From the NCBI GenBank assembly GCA_911728455.2, contig OU452226.1, positions 23,817,999 to 23,881,998 of the forward strand: a stretch of DNA of 64,000 nucleotides. The letters are read 5' to 3'. Source of the stretch: Marthasterias glacialis (taxonomy: Eukaryota; Echinodermata; Asteroidea; Forcipulatida; Asteriidae). A model generated the notes under the pieces. That model was not told the DNA's origin, made no database searches, and was given only the letters and a program-made list of their open reading frames with translations. Positions 24,860 through 36,519 of the stretch are shown piece by piece. A program made the translations under genes and the position numbers. Every line of letters starts with the position of its first letter. Positions within the stretch are counted from its first letter, which is position 1.

Positions 24860-24964
24860 ATCACTGGATCGATCATGTGAGTTAGGATGCGAGGTACCGT
24901 TAGCGTCTACAGGTCTGGTGTTTTCGTCACCACTCGGCAACGATCCACGGTGCGGAGAACGATT
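24860..24964 (-). CDS. Candidate 105-nt internal exon, phase 0-0
   Basis: On the minus strand the tract TTGTCTCTTTTATTTCTCC leads to ATAG (AG at 24966-24965). Exactly 35 open codons follow, then the donor GTAAGTTG at 24859-24852. The other two frames contain stops. The product is hydrophilic and probably disordered, including SPHRGSLPSGDENTRPV and ending NSHDRSSD. Such segments are typical of cytoplasmic linkers. It precedes, in transcription order, the phase-0-compatible candidates at 17428-17463 and 3206-3232, with introns of about 7.4 and 14.2 kb. The DENxRPV string is superficially like part of teneurin intracellular regions, but the order of neighbouring segments does not fit, so no family is claimed. 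It is the best exon candidate here, yet still an ab initio call. Confidence 0.48.
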
Positions 24965-25092
24965 CTATGGAGAAATAAAAGAGACAAGCATTATTATTTT
25001 AAATTATTTTGGATAAGACAAAAGAGAATGCACTCGTTAACTGCAAAGCTGAATGAAAATGTTTGTAAGTTGTACAAAGTCTGTACGTGTAG

Positions 25093-25160
25093 AATGTCAT
25101 GGCTGAGCGGTCTCGCGCACCGGACTCAAGCTCTGGTGTGGATGAAGGTCCCAGTCACAG
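25093..25160 (+). mobile_element. tRNA-Leu-like SINE head fragment
   Basis: ATGTCATGGCTGAGCGGTCT and CGGACTCAAGCTCTGGTGT reproduce the first part of the SINE at 7692. The B box and body are absent. At about 25208 the sequence changes into a different dispersed repeat. Confidence 0.65.
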
Positions 25161-25207
25161 CACTCATACTCATGGCCTTAACCAGTTGCCGACGAGATTC
25201 TCCCATT

Positions 25208-25325
25208 TTCCCCCGTCCAGCTTAATGGAATTATTTTCTTGGAATTGCTGAAATCAATTTTCTGTGAGAGTATCGCTGGCACAAAGAAACCTTGACTTGA
25301 CAAAGCCAAGAGAACAAAGTTTCTC
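25208..25325 (+). repeat. Dispersed repeat, copy 1
   Basis: TTTTCTTGGAATTGCTGAAA, GAGAGTATCGCTGGCAC and AAGAAACCTTGACTTGACAA, continuing into CAAAGCCAAGAGAACAAAG, recur in the same order at about 36655-36770. Class unknown. Immediately after it, 25368-25432 carries the GGGATTCGAATC repeat shared with 5808-5880. Confidence 0.65.
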
Positions 25326-25859
25326 TATACTGCACCGTGCTATAAAAAAAAAAAAAATTGTCTCAAAGTTGGGATTCGAATCGGAGTTCACAGGGGTTAA
25401 AAGCAGCGAACGAACCCCAAACCTGAATGCCTGGGTTCGAATCCACAGTGACTTCTATAAAAATTATTATACTATGATACTCTATTTGTAACACGTAACA
25501 CTGTGTACACCTTCAGCAAACTTGCCACATTTGTTCTACACTAGACTTGATCAGTTTGAACACAACAATGTTTTGATGATACTGCTAGCGTCATCAATGG
25601 GCAAGTTCGCTCAAGGACAATTGTCAACTATTGTTCGACTAACTTCAACCGAACCCTGTCTAGTCACCTATGGTAAGCCGACGCTAGTCAACTATTTTTG
25701 AACCAGCCTACTAACGGTGGTCGCTCAATGGTTGCATCGCTGGTTATCACAGGATTTGTTCGTTCTTAACTATATGACAAACTGCCCGGGAACCACGACA
25801 AAAATAAAAACGGCAGAATCGGCGAAGGAGAAGAAAACGTGAGTAGGCCTATGCCTATA

Positions 25860-25980
25860 ACAATGCAAGCATATTACTGGAGGCCGCCATGTTGACATTA
25901 CACAATTTAGCTCACGCTAGTTTGACTAGAGTCGTTCGCGCTTTAATATTGAAGCGCATGCGCACTGTTAGACACAAACC
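25860..25980. promoter_or_regulatory. Promoter-like cluster: YY1-type and NRF1-type sites
   Basis: GCCGCCATGTT at 25883-25893 matches the YY1 core context, and GCGCATGCGC at 25954-25963 matches the palindromic NRF1 motif. Both are known in CpG-type animal promoters. The flanks are CpG-richer than the surroundings. A donor-like AACGTGAGTAGG lies upstream near 25838. No downstream gene is recognised, so this may be a chance pair or an alternative start site. Confidence 0.22.
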
Positions 25981-26039
25981 AACCATTGGTTGACGATGGT
26001 TGCTGCGTGAACTTGGACAATGCTGTCCACACACCTTAA

Positions 26040-27300
26040 TTGCCTCTACTAATAACCCTCCACTTACATGTAACACAACAGATTATTGTCCACATTATTT
26101 GAATCAATACTTTACAACCACCATCAATTTTTAGCATCGTCACATGTAAAGAATCACCATTTACTGGGACATTATCAGCATAATTACAATTGACAAGGAT
26201 ATCATTATGGATTTATGTTAAACAGTAACCCCAAAATAAAATCGTCCCTACACTACGCCTCACAATTAATGGTTTAGGATAATCTGGAAGAAACCCATTA
26301 AGCTTGTCACAAGGGAACACTGGAAGGACTGTATGAAAAGTACATTGTAAGGTAAAATACCATATAAAAGCTCATACATCAGTTCAAATATGCAATTGTG
26401 TATATTATATCTACTTGCACTTTTGCATTCAAGGAAGGGGGGATGTAACCTTGTCTTGTAAGTGTGTGTCCTAATTCTTAAAAAAAAAAATCAATAAATA
26501 AATAAATAAATAGATAAATTACAAGTTCGCTTCTTTCAGCAAAATAAATTTCATCTACCACAACTAGGCTGGTGAAACCAGTCTACCAGCCAAACATGAT
26601 GTAAATGTACTATGTTAGTAACTGGTTTCCTCGCCTGACCTGCACTATGGCCATGTCCAAACTGGCGACTATGGCTATGGCTATGGCTACGGCTGTTGCT
26701 AAGGGTGTTGCTATGGGCATCCTATGCATCCACGCTTGTTCACATGGCAATCAAGTTTCAGCCACTTTTGCAACTGGACAACAGAACCAACGATCCGCTT
26801 GGGCACACAAATCTACTTTGCGCACAAAACACTGCTTGACAGAATCTGACCACCACAAAGACCACCAACCAAACTATCAGCAAGTGCTCAATGTGCAGAC
26901 TGGTACCCTGCCGTGTTCTCTAACTTGTCGAGCACTTTTTCCTTCTCTATCATTGATCAAAGCCTGCTCTTAGGAGCTCCACAAACAATCCAAGTAAAAT
27001 ATAAATCAATATAAATCTAACAGAAAGACAAAAGAAAAAAAAAGAACAGAAAAAAAAAAAAAACTAACTCTGACATCTGAAATGCCTTCCTGAATCTGTT
27101 AAGCTTGCTTAATTACCAACCCCGGCCCCAAAGCGAGTCCGTGCCCGCCAATGTCAATTTTCTAGATCCCTGTAGGATCAGCCAAGTGTTACATGCCTCA
27201 TGTCACGCGATATTCCGCCACAGGCCCTGCATGCACCAGTAAACTTCCTGGCCTAGCTTATGACTGCAGGTGAGATAAGGGGGACCCTCACTGCTTGCAG
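26040..27300. other. Non-coding stretch, no gene seen
   Basis: Contains an AATA microsatellite (26497-26515), a short run of GGCTAT hexamers (26669-26690) and A runs near 27035-27062. Fragments of the 7470-type hairpin family may be present near 26570-26640. A 14-base G run closes it at 27311-27324. Confidence 0.4.
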
Positions 27301-28361
27301 TAGGGGGAGCGGGGGGGGGGGGGGCTACCTTTTATAATTGAGTACCTATAAATATTGGGTGTTAAAGGGGGTAATACAAAGTTGAGTTCTGAAAGAGTAA
27401 ACTGGTTCAAAGCAGACAGTTCTCGAAAAAACCTACATCGAAATAACCTCAGAAAAGTCCATTGAACTCAGTGCTCATGTTCACAAAAAAACCATAATGT
27501 GCATTCCAATAACAAACGGAACCACAGCAAACAGGTGTTTAAAGAGGCATACTGCCTTCAAATCTCTTAAAATGCTGCTGTTTGAAATTGTTCCATTATC
27601 CTTTTTTTTTTTTAAACACCTACAGTGTGTTGTAATTAGTAAGTAGTAATTAAAAAAAAAAAAAAAAAAAAAAACCAGCACATTTTGCCTCTGGAATTCA
27701 AACCAGCGGCACCACACTCTACACAGAAACATACGATCCGCCATTTTTTGTGGAGTCAAACATTTGGTTCTACAAAAAAGGCTGACCGTGTTCATTCACG
27801 AAATTCAACAACAAAATCAACAACACACTTTCAAGGGATATTTATGCAAATCTTTATATTCTACTTTTAAAAATATCTTCACAGCCATTATGCGTTTCAT
27901 ATAAAAATGATTTTATAGCCCAAAAGCGCCCTATCCGAAGGCAACACGCCCTGAGATTCAAACCCATACATGTATGATGTATCAACGTTATGAACACACT
28001 GGGAACCGTCATTCCCTAAACAGTTGTAGTGGACCTCGGCAAATGAATAATGATGTATACTTTCTTCTTAAGATACTCCCCGAAAATGGAAGGAAGAAAA
28101 AACGAAACAAAAACAAACAAATAAACAGAAAAATCCCCTTTGAGTTCAACCGTATGCCTCAGGTTAAACACAGAGCATTTGTACTTTTGGTGTAAACGAT
28201 CAACACAATGACTATTTCAAGAAAACATTCAATAAATGTCCTATATAAACACAATCAATCAACTGCGGTATTTCAGGTAAATCAAGGACTGCACGTAAAT
28301 GAAATCACAGAGCAATGGATGGAACTCACAACAGCCCTGTGACAATGCACTGCCTGGGTAC

Positions 28362-28550
28362 AACTTCATAGAGCTGCTTAAGCACAAAAAGTAGCTTAGC
28401 ACAAACAAAATTATGCTTCCCAGAATAAGGTTACCAGCCAAAATAGCATGTCATGTGTACAATCTGTGACTGGTATTCTGCTTATTTTTGCTGAGCAGAA
28501 AATTTGTAAGCACTATTTTCTGCTTCAGCTGCTCTGTGAAATAGGGCCCC
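28362..28550. repeat. Hairpin MITE with GCTTAGCA-type arms, copy 2
   Basis: Arms contain CATAGAGCTGCTTAAGCAC and the opposing CTTCAGCTGCTCTGTGAAAT. The inner half has AATAAGGTTACCAGCC against CTGTGACTGGTATTCTGC. Block order matches 7470-7623 and 50026-50206. No coding frame. Confidence 0.7.
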
Positions 28551-28559
28551 GGTCTTTCA

Positions 28560-30080
28560 TAAAAACAAACCCAGCATTTTTCCTAAACAGTGGTCTGCTG
28601 ACAAAACACTTGTTAAAACTTCAGAGGACCAGTCAATATTGTCTCGAAGTGGTCCGGCCGGCTGTTACAGTGTTGAAAAGCATTGGAATGAAATATTAAT
28701 TAAAAAAATACCCCGGAGAATTTATGCACTCTTGATTGGTCAAAAGACTGGTCACATGGGGGTGTAGTTAACATGTGATATAAAAGACCGGCTCTGTGAA
28801 CTAGCGAATAAATGGCCCCTAAACAAGCACGGTGTTGTGTCAAAGTTCTGCATGAACTGTGCATTCTGTGTGGTGACATATCAAACCAACCGTTTTCTTT
28901 GTGCGTAATATCTTGGCTCGGTTCATTAACAGCGGCCAGCCACCAACCGGGTCTTTACTACCGCCGTGAAGACCGGGTCCTAACACTGTGATTGCCTAAA
29001 TATGGACCAGTGACATAAGGTGGCAGAGTAGTGAAACGAGAAGCCAACTGGTCCTGAAGGCCAAGTCAGTGGTAACCTTCCCCGCTGATAAATGTATGTA
29101 CATGTAATATGGTACTATGATAAAAGTAACTTCAAGTCAAGTTTCAATGCTAAGATTTAAAAAAAGAAAAAACAAAAAAACAAAAAAACAAAAACGTAAA
29201 TTATGTCAAGTGCTGCCATACTAAAAAACAAAAAAATGCAAACAACTTCTTATTACAACCATCTCCAACTCTATAGGCGTATGAAGACTATTTGGTTAAG
29301 GAGGGCAGAGGGGTTGATTTGCCCCAAATTTTACGTAGTCTATAAAAACACAAGTACCAATTTTTAATAAAAACTCTATAATACTTTTTTTCTCTTTTTT
29401 CTTCTTGCTTTGCACACATTTTCCCCACTGCTCTGCCCGAATTTGGGAGGACAACTGCTCCCTATCCCCCATCCCCTGCCCCCCTCCCCCTCCTCCTGGG
29501 TCATACGCCTATGCCCAACTCTCAAACAGGATTCCCTACCCTACTTTTCTGAGCCACTGTGGGAATGGGATGTTATCCAAAACTGAACTCCACAAATTCA
29601 TGTCAAAAAATAATAAACTGCTACATTTTTTTAGCAGCAGATGTTTTAGCAGCAACGTGAAAATTCTAAAACAAGAGCTGTAATAGTTCCTAGGGAAAAA
29701 AACAATTGTGCTCTGACCCTATCTTGATGAATACCAAGTGATGCTGATTAAAATAATTCCAATCTATAAAAAAAATAACAGGAAACATTTAAGACTGAAT
29801 ATTTAATGAGTACCACACATATTAACATTTACGAAATGACTGTGCCCAAAAGAAAAGCATGCAAGTGAAATTGGACGAGGGAAGACTGAAACAGAAACCC
29901 CAGAAGGCCCGATACGTTCCCCTCCATCTACACAACACCTTGAGGGTACCTTCTGGTTCACCTATGGCTAGCACTAATCAACTACATTGTAATCATTCTC
30001 TCAGATGTGCTGGCGGCAAACCATGAAAGCATACACCACATTAGCAACGGGTGCAATACGCTGAAAACATTGATCCTTTA
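28560..30080. other. Non-coding stretch, no gene seen
   Basis: Mixed unique sequence with AAAAAC-rich tracts near 29160-29195 and short C runs at 29465-29495. No supported exon or recognised element. Confidence 0.35.
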
Positions 30081-30163
30081 GCGTGATGGGCAACTGTGTC
30101 AGAACATACGCGCGTCTAATTCGAAATTACGCCAATGATGCCTGGGGGAGGGCAGTAGGGGGA

Positions 30164-30485
30164 TGGGAAGCATCATGGGAAAGGTCTTGCAATGTTGGAT
30201 GCGTTTCCATCATGGCTGGGGATCAGTCATGGATTCAACTGGAAAAGCATCATGGGATAGTCCCAGCTCCATCTGAATTGTAATGCATCCTGGGATAACT
30301 CAATTTGCAAAGCATCATGGGAAAGATCCTGCCAAGTTGAATGTGGTTGTACACTGTATTATGGTGAGGATCAGCTACGGATTCAGCTAGCTAAGCATCA
30401 TGGTATAGTCCAACTCTGGTTCTTTTTAATACTGTAATGCATCTCTTGGTTAATTTAATTTGCAAAGTATCATGGGAAAGATCTG
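30164..30485. repeat. Degenerate tandem repeat, period about 142-155 bp
   Basis: AAGCATCATGGGAAAGGTC near 30169, AAGCATCATGGGAAAGATCC near 30310 and AAGTATCATGGGAAAGATC near 30465 mark the starts of successive units. Each full unit also contains a GGATCAG block, an inner AGCATCATGGGATAGTC-like block and a TAATGCATC block. About two full units and a third start are present. Confidence 0.7.
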
Positions 30486-30499
30486 TTTTTAAACACCAG

Positions 30500-30554
30500 T
30501 TACAAAGACATTTATAGACACTTTACCAATGTTGACCAGGGGCTAGCTTTAAAC
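30500..30554 (+). mobile_element. Terminal remnant of the 360-bp MITE family
   Basis: AGACACTTTACCAATGTTGA followed by an altered GGGGCT terminus and TTTAAA corresponds to the right end of the elements at 6191 and 9910. The rest is missing. Confidence 0.5.
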
Positions 30555-30738
30555 GCCAAGCCTCGATCTTAAGAAAAACACGGGCAGGCCTTTGCTGGCC
30601 AAACCAGAGAAATTGTACAAGGGCATGCTGGCCAAGTTGGTAGTGACATTGCAATTTTTCTGAAGGGCATGCTGGCCAACTCGACAGGGCATGAGGCCAA
30701 TGGCCTCGGTGGCCTCGGTTAAGATCAAGGCGTGAAAC
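30555..30738. repeat. Inverted-repeat element with GGCCAA-rich core
   Basis: CCTCGATCTTAAG at the left edge is matched by GTTAAGATCAAGG at the right. The interior repeats GGGCATGCTGGCCAA twice, with GGCCTCGG units near the end. It abuts the MITE remnant at 30500, suggesting nested insertions. Confidence 0.5.
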
Positions 30739-31264
30739 GTCCCTGATAAAAAATGTATATTATTATTGTTATAATTATAAAGCCTTGGCTACTTATTAAT
30801 AGTGCATTAACCTTCATAGGCTTTGTGATTCTGAAAAGAACCTTGCTGTGACATTGATATTAATACCATTAAAGAACAAAAATAAATGGCATAATTTGTT
30901 CTGAGCATATCTTGTTTTGTGAGACATCAGATGAATATTTAACGTAGTTTGAAGATAAAAGTAAGCTTAAATAAATAGCATGCAACTGCAATTTTGTCCA
31001 AAAAAAGTAAGAGGAAAAGTACCGGGCACAGCGAGACTTTGTACTGAGTTGTTAATTTTCAATGTCACAGCTGAGAAATTAAAAGAGAAACGAGAAAATC
31101 ACCTGACCAGCTGAATAGTTGCGTGCCTGAGGAGAGTGACACCTGTCCATTTTGAAAGATGTACACTATACTGACCACTTTGACGTCGGAGGACATCTTT
31201 TTCAGCCAAACTTTACCGAAATGAATTATGGTGGACATTTGTAAGTGCCCGGTTTTTAATCCCA

Positions 31265-31612
31265 CCGATACCCTGGACTAGCGCATCGGACTCTAGTTCT
31301 GATGGCCTAGTCATCGGAGGGTGGGTTCGAATCCCAGTCATGACACACGTGTCCTCGAACAAGACACTCAACCATAAATTGCTTCTCATAACCCAAGTGC
31401 ACAAATGGGACCATGCCAGAGGCTGAGCTGGTATAATGTTGGGTTTACCCCTTAGTGCTAATGGGAGCAGCTTGAGGTTGTACGCTCCCCAGGGAGTAGA
31501 GAAAGTTTGTGGATTGGTTAAAGTACGCCTGATGAAGGGAATAATGTTGTAAAGTGTCTTGAGATCTAGCTACTCGGATATGTGCAATATGTAAGAACCC
31601 AGTATTTTTACC
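31265..31612 (+). mobile_element. tRNA-Leu-like SINE, second subfamily
   Basis: The head (about 31270-31347) has CATCGGACTCTAGTTCTGAT, a tRNA-Leu(TAG)-like anticodon arm, and the B box GGTTCGAATCCC followed by GTCATGACAC. The body keeps the AAGACACTCAACCAT block shared with the 7692 SINE, then diverges (TTGAGGTTGTACGCTCCCC, AAAGTGTCTTGAGATC). A tail-like ATATGTAAGAACCCAGTA closes it. No coding frame. Confidence 0.75.
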
Positions 31613-32509
31613 ATACACCATGTTCAACAGACCGAATGTTTACATGTCATCACGTGACCTATTGTGGGTGCTACGTCATCTGAGCTGATGCCAAACTACG
31701 TGCAAGTACATGCCGTGACCGACAGAGTCAAACCAAAAGTCGGCTTTTGGTAATAATAACACAGTTACTGGCCCAAACGTTCCGTCGTGCACTAGTCTGT
31801 ACACATCATGCACATTTACACAATACTTGTACAATTTCCAAGACTTGCTGGAACTGTCCTTACTGGCTTTATTCAGCCACTCGAAGGTCTCTGGCACAAA
31901 CTCTGGAATATTTTTCACAGATTTAAAGAAAGAAGCCTCGATCGAATAAACAAATGCAACAATCATCATGTACCATACCGCACTTTCCTATGGAGGACGT
32001 CATATGTTTGTTTACATTTAATACCCACACTATTAGAGATACGGATTCTCAAACACACAAAAAAAAAAAGAGTCCTCAAAAATTCCTCCTTATTCATTTT
32101 GGGTACACTGTCATGAAGGAGTGTCGTGATGGGGTTGTTTGAGTTTTGCTGTGATGGTTTGATGGTTTGTTTCTAACAGAACTACTTTACACAGGAGACA
32201 CATTTGTTAAAATTGACGAGAAAAAAACAGGAAAAAAAAGAAAAAAGAATGTCACCTGGGAAAAAGGTTGCCTTTCTGAATCTAACACAATTTGGAATGA
32301 AATACAAAACCGTCATCATCAGACTCTCTCTTCTAAAGTGATGGTTGACCAAACATGACATGCCTTTGGGTGGTTAGCAGCATCTTACTTTGGTTAGGTG
32401 AGGATTCATGGCCTGAGTGTCACTTCTCATTGCTTTAGCTTTAATGGGGTCCCATGGCATTGCATTAAACCTGTCTGGTTACATTTTGTCCACAGGTATC
32501 AGCAGAACC

Positions 32510-33600
32510 CTGTAAGGAGGTTGAAGATGGTAACAGAAGACCTTACAACTGGCTGAGGGAAATAATTAGTCACTCTAGACTCACAGCCTCTTGGTGAATC
32601 AACAGGAGCGCCGGGATCTTCTTAGCTCGCACCACAAAGAGAAACCTCCAAATGCTCATGATGAAGTCATCTGGGACCTTAACAAAAAACGGACTACTCC
32701 GCACTTTTTAGGCACCCGTATTGATGGTTCTTTTTGCAGCACTGGAAGTCTTCATAGGGAAAAGGGCCAAAACAAAATGCTCGTAGGCTTTAGAGGTGTA
32801 GGAAGAGGAACCAAGGAGTATTTTAGAGTCTTCCTTCTCCACCAAAAGAAACCTTTAATCGATGATAAGACAGTCATCTGGGACCTTACAACATACAACT
32901 CTTAGTCTTGCCTAAGATGGAAGATCAGCCGAGTGACCAGGGCCAAAAGATACCTTCAGTTATGAATAATTAGCACACAACGTCCAATGCAACAGTACGG
33001 GCAAATCGCATTGCAGAGCGCCCTCTACAGTTTTCCCAGGAGAGGCCAATGTTCGCAGTGCATCAATGGAAAAGGGTGGACAAGTTTTGGTCCTCACTCA
33101 GCGACCACCATGTGCACGACCACAATTGTTGAAATACTTTAAAATATTGACAATTCAGACATTTTGACATGGTCACGCCCAAGACATGACCGAAAATGAG
33201 CTTGATGCAACATAGTATGAAGTCTTCCAGGCCTAGAATTATACGCAGGCCATGGAGGCCATGGCCTCTGTTGCCCCTGGTCCTGGCCTTGGTGCCCCTT
33301 CCAAAGTTTCCCATAGACTTTAAGGTTTTCCGATGGAAATGCCCAATTTACAAAATGAAAATGGCCTTGTCCTCTCAAAGATAAAATTTCAGGCCTTGTC
33401 TTCATAACTGCTGCAGACAGTGCTTCATTGATTATGGGAATGATACAAGTCTCTTGAGAAATCAAGTAGCATCAGAGTTCCCGACTCTTCAATTCTTCAC
33501 AGGAAACCTTTCAATGCCTTCAGATTTAAGGACATACCGGAAATTTGAAGAAGCAAAATGGTTATACAATCATCTTGAGAAATCAACATACCAAAGGTAA
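32510..33600. repeat. Degenerate internally repeated region
   Basis: The phrase GTCATCTGGGACCTTA occurs at about 32667-32682 and again at about 32873-32888, each preceded by an AAGAGAAACCTCC or AAAGAAACCTTTA block, giving a period near 206 bp. From 33230 to 33400 a GGCCATGGAGGCCATGGCC palindrome and a GGTGCCCCTTCCAAA block relate it to 2455-2600. A 104-codon plus frame at 32591-32905 spans the duplication and has no known domain. Confidence 0.45.
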
Positions 33601-35390
33601 CTTTTTTAGTGTGTGTGGGGGGGGGGGGGGGAGCAAAAGATGCAATATTAGACATCTTAAAAGTACAGGACACTAGACTCGCAGCCCTATTGTTATCTAT
33701 CAGTATACAAGTTGGCAAGGTAACCAGACTGACCCACAATAGCCTCTTTTTTGGTGGATTTGTATTGCACATTTTGAACATCAGCGGGAAAACTCATCTA
33801 TACCAAGAATCCTGGCCTAAGATAACACGTTGGACTTGAGAAATTATCTGTTATAAATAAAATAAATGTTTGCAGAAACTGGGAATGAAACGCTGAGAGA
33901 TACACAAGTCACAAGCACGAACTTCTGCTGGTTGTTTAAAAACCCATAAAAGTATATATGCTTCCAAAGATCCAACTCGTAAAAATAAAAGTCTTGTAAA
34001 CAGGGTGGCCACGCAACCTTTGACGTAACATTTCATGGAAGTGGGAAAACCCTTATCGTCATCTTAATTATTTATTACATGCGGGTAAAATATCCACAGC
34101 GAACAACAATCACCAGCATAAAACGCAATCTGTGTAGTGTTAAACCAGGAAACTGCACCTCCGGACGCATTACCCGCAGGGTGTGAATAGTATTCTGTAA
34201 TTATGGAAAAATAATTTCCGCAAATTAGATTAGGGCAAAACATCCGGCGAAGTGGCAACCCTGACTGACAATATAATCAAGAAAAAGTGAAAGAATCTCT
34301 GAGGATGACCAACACCTATTTTCCAAGTTGAAACAAATTACTTTCTGTATTTACATATACATCTGCTGCTATGAAAAAATAAATAAATAAATAAATAAAT
34401 AAAATATTACGACAATTCCTTTTTTACCCTGCTTTGTGAGTCCAATAGTTGGCTGATAAGCTACTTTTATAGATTCAAGAAAGTTATAAGCTTTCGTTTA
34501 AGGTATTTCTTGAAAAAAATTCCGCCAATGATAAGTGGTAGTTTAATTAAAAACTAACCATTAATTACTGTTGGGATCCTGACATTAAAGTCACGTCTGT
34601 CAGCAATGTAGATACAATCATGCATGTTACATGTATTTTGTGCACTTCCGTAGTAAATGCAAAAGTTTTTTAGGCTGCTTTTCATTTCGAAACGGCATCA
34701 TCTGTCAAAATTCGTTCCGAGAAAACATTCCAAAAACAAATTTCCTTATGGGCCTTGCAACCTTATATAGATACTTTAAAATAAAAAAAATCTGTCACTA
34801 AAATAGATGCAATTTAACGGTGGAAATACATGTCCTTGCAAGTGAAGACCAGATTGCACGAGCCAGACTATAATTACATGACATTACAGACCGAAAGAAA
34901 ATTAAGAAATGTATTCCAATTCATCTGTATTGAAAATAGCTTTCGGCAGTATTGTCTTTGCTTGATTTTTGATCAACATAAATTGTTGTATCTAAAAACA
35001 TTTGACATGAGCAATAAAAAAACCTTTCCACGCAGCAGCAACACAGCAATATTTGACTATAAATGAAATATATCAATATAAATAAGTTGTAAAAACACAT
35101 TCATAAAAACCCAAGACAGTTTAGGCATTCCTATTGGTTCAAAGGTGGTCACATGACCGTGTTCACCGGGTAGTAAACGGCTGATAAAGACACGGATGGA
35201 GCTGTTTAAGACTGCTTTGATACTCTTACACTAGAAAAAATATATGGAGAGGCACGAAACAGACCCATAGTGCAAAGCTGGGCTCCTGAACGTAACGTTA
35301 CGACCAAAAACATTGCAAAGCGAGCAAGGTTTGTTGTGTCATTCTGTGATTTTGTTCAACGTTTTATTTTTTAACAATAAAAGGGCATTT
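33600..35390. other. Non-coding stretch, no gene seen
   Basis: Starts with a 15-base G run (33617-33631). Holds an AAAT microsatellite at 34376-34403. No exon with convincing borders. Confidence 0.4.
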
Positions 35391-35394
35391 ATGA

Positions 35395-35534
35395 AAGGGA
35401 ATAAAAAAAGTGGTGACTCGGTCTTAATCGGCCGTTGTAAAACCTTACAGTGTCACCGCCATGCAATCACACAGGCTGCGACACTGCAGTTTTTAATGGC
35501 CGATTAAGATCTCGTCGCCACTCTTTTATTCCCT
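35395..35534. repeat. Hairpin element with about 65-bp arms
   Basis: AAGGGAATAAAAAAAGTGGT on the left corresponds to the complement of CCACTCTTTTATTCCCTT on the right. GTCTTAATCGGCCGTTG pairs with AATGGCCGATTAAGA, and AGTGTCACCGCC with GGCTGCGACACT. Arms are separated by only about 12 bases. A very regular fold-back with no coding capacity. Confidence 0.8.
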
Positions 35535-35639
35535 TAATAAATCTAAATAAATAAGAAAAAAAACAAACAAGCACATTGTTTAATGGATGTTAAATTTTCA
35601 TCGGTGATAAAGAATATTATTTGTATTTTACCCATACAC

Positions 35640-35800
35640 CAATGTGAGTTAAGCACTATATACTCAGTACTTTCCCGAGGCCTGTGAAAAAACACACAGG
35701 CATGTTACTTGAGTGGGATTCGAACCCATAACCTTTGCCATTCTACATCAATGTCTTACCTACTAGACAACACTGTTAATAAATCTGAATCAGTGAGAGA
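35640..35800 (-). mobile_element. tRNA-like SINE fragment
   Basis: On the minus strand a TCTAGTAGGTAAGACATTG A-box-like segment and a B box GGTTATGGGTTCGAATCCC (about 35711-35770) are followed by CACTCAAGTAACATGCCTGT. This is a tRNA-derived head unlike the other two families. Neither tail nor 5' end is clear. Confidence 0.5.
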
Positions 35801-36519
35801 TTTATATAATACAGTTCTGGCGTCAATTAATTGTAGTTTACCATTAAGTTGGAGGGGGGGGGGGGTGGGAGATGGTTAAAAAAAAAAAAAAAAAATGCCA
35901 ACTCCTTTTGCCCAGCCTTTAAAGATGTGGGAAAACTTCACCCTTCCCTTAGTGCATGAGGCAGCTAAGAAAACAGGGCACAAAAGAGTTTGTTTACCCT
36001 TTGAAGAAGACTGAGGAATGATTTAAAGATAGTCTGACGACATCACAAGAGAAAACAATGACAGGGATTATTTGGGCTTCTCTTTGACTGTCAGTAGCTG
36101 TTTCCTATAAAAGATGTCAATTTTGGTACAAGGCCAGTGGCTTGGGTCACTTCCTTAAGAGGGACGGTACAATATTGGCTCTTTGAAGATTTAGCTTCTT
36201 TCAAATCACGGCTTCAATTTAGGGCAGAAACCAACCGCAGGGCTTGTACCTCATTTTTTTTTTTTTTTTTTAAGACGACCAGAGTTAAAATGGTAAAAAA
36301 CACTGTAAACACATTTTAACATGTAAACCATTTTTATCAAAACAAGTACTTAAAGAAGATTTATCTCATTTGTAGTATGGGTGAGTTTTATGGGTGAGAT
36401 GCTACACAAGAGTTGAAGGATTTTTATCAGACTAAAAGTCAAAACTTGAATTTTTTATTTTTTTTTTAATTAAAGATATTACACAGTGAGGTATTCTTGT
36501 TCAATTTTAAAACACAAGA

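Noticed and set aside
26436..26459. Plus-strand 24-nt micro-exon-like segment ending GTCTT|GTAAGTG
   Set aside because: One frame is open, but the donor context is poor before GT and nothing adjoining supports it.
32470..32580. Minus-strand acceptors ending CCCTCAG and CCTTACAG
   Set aside because: The tracts are good, but the following sequence hits stops within about 15 codons in every frame and no donor closes it.
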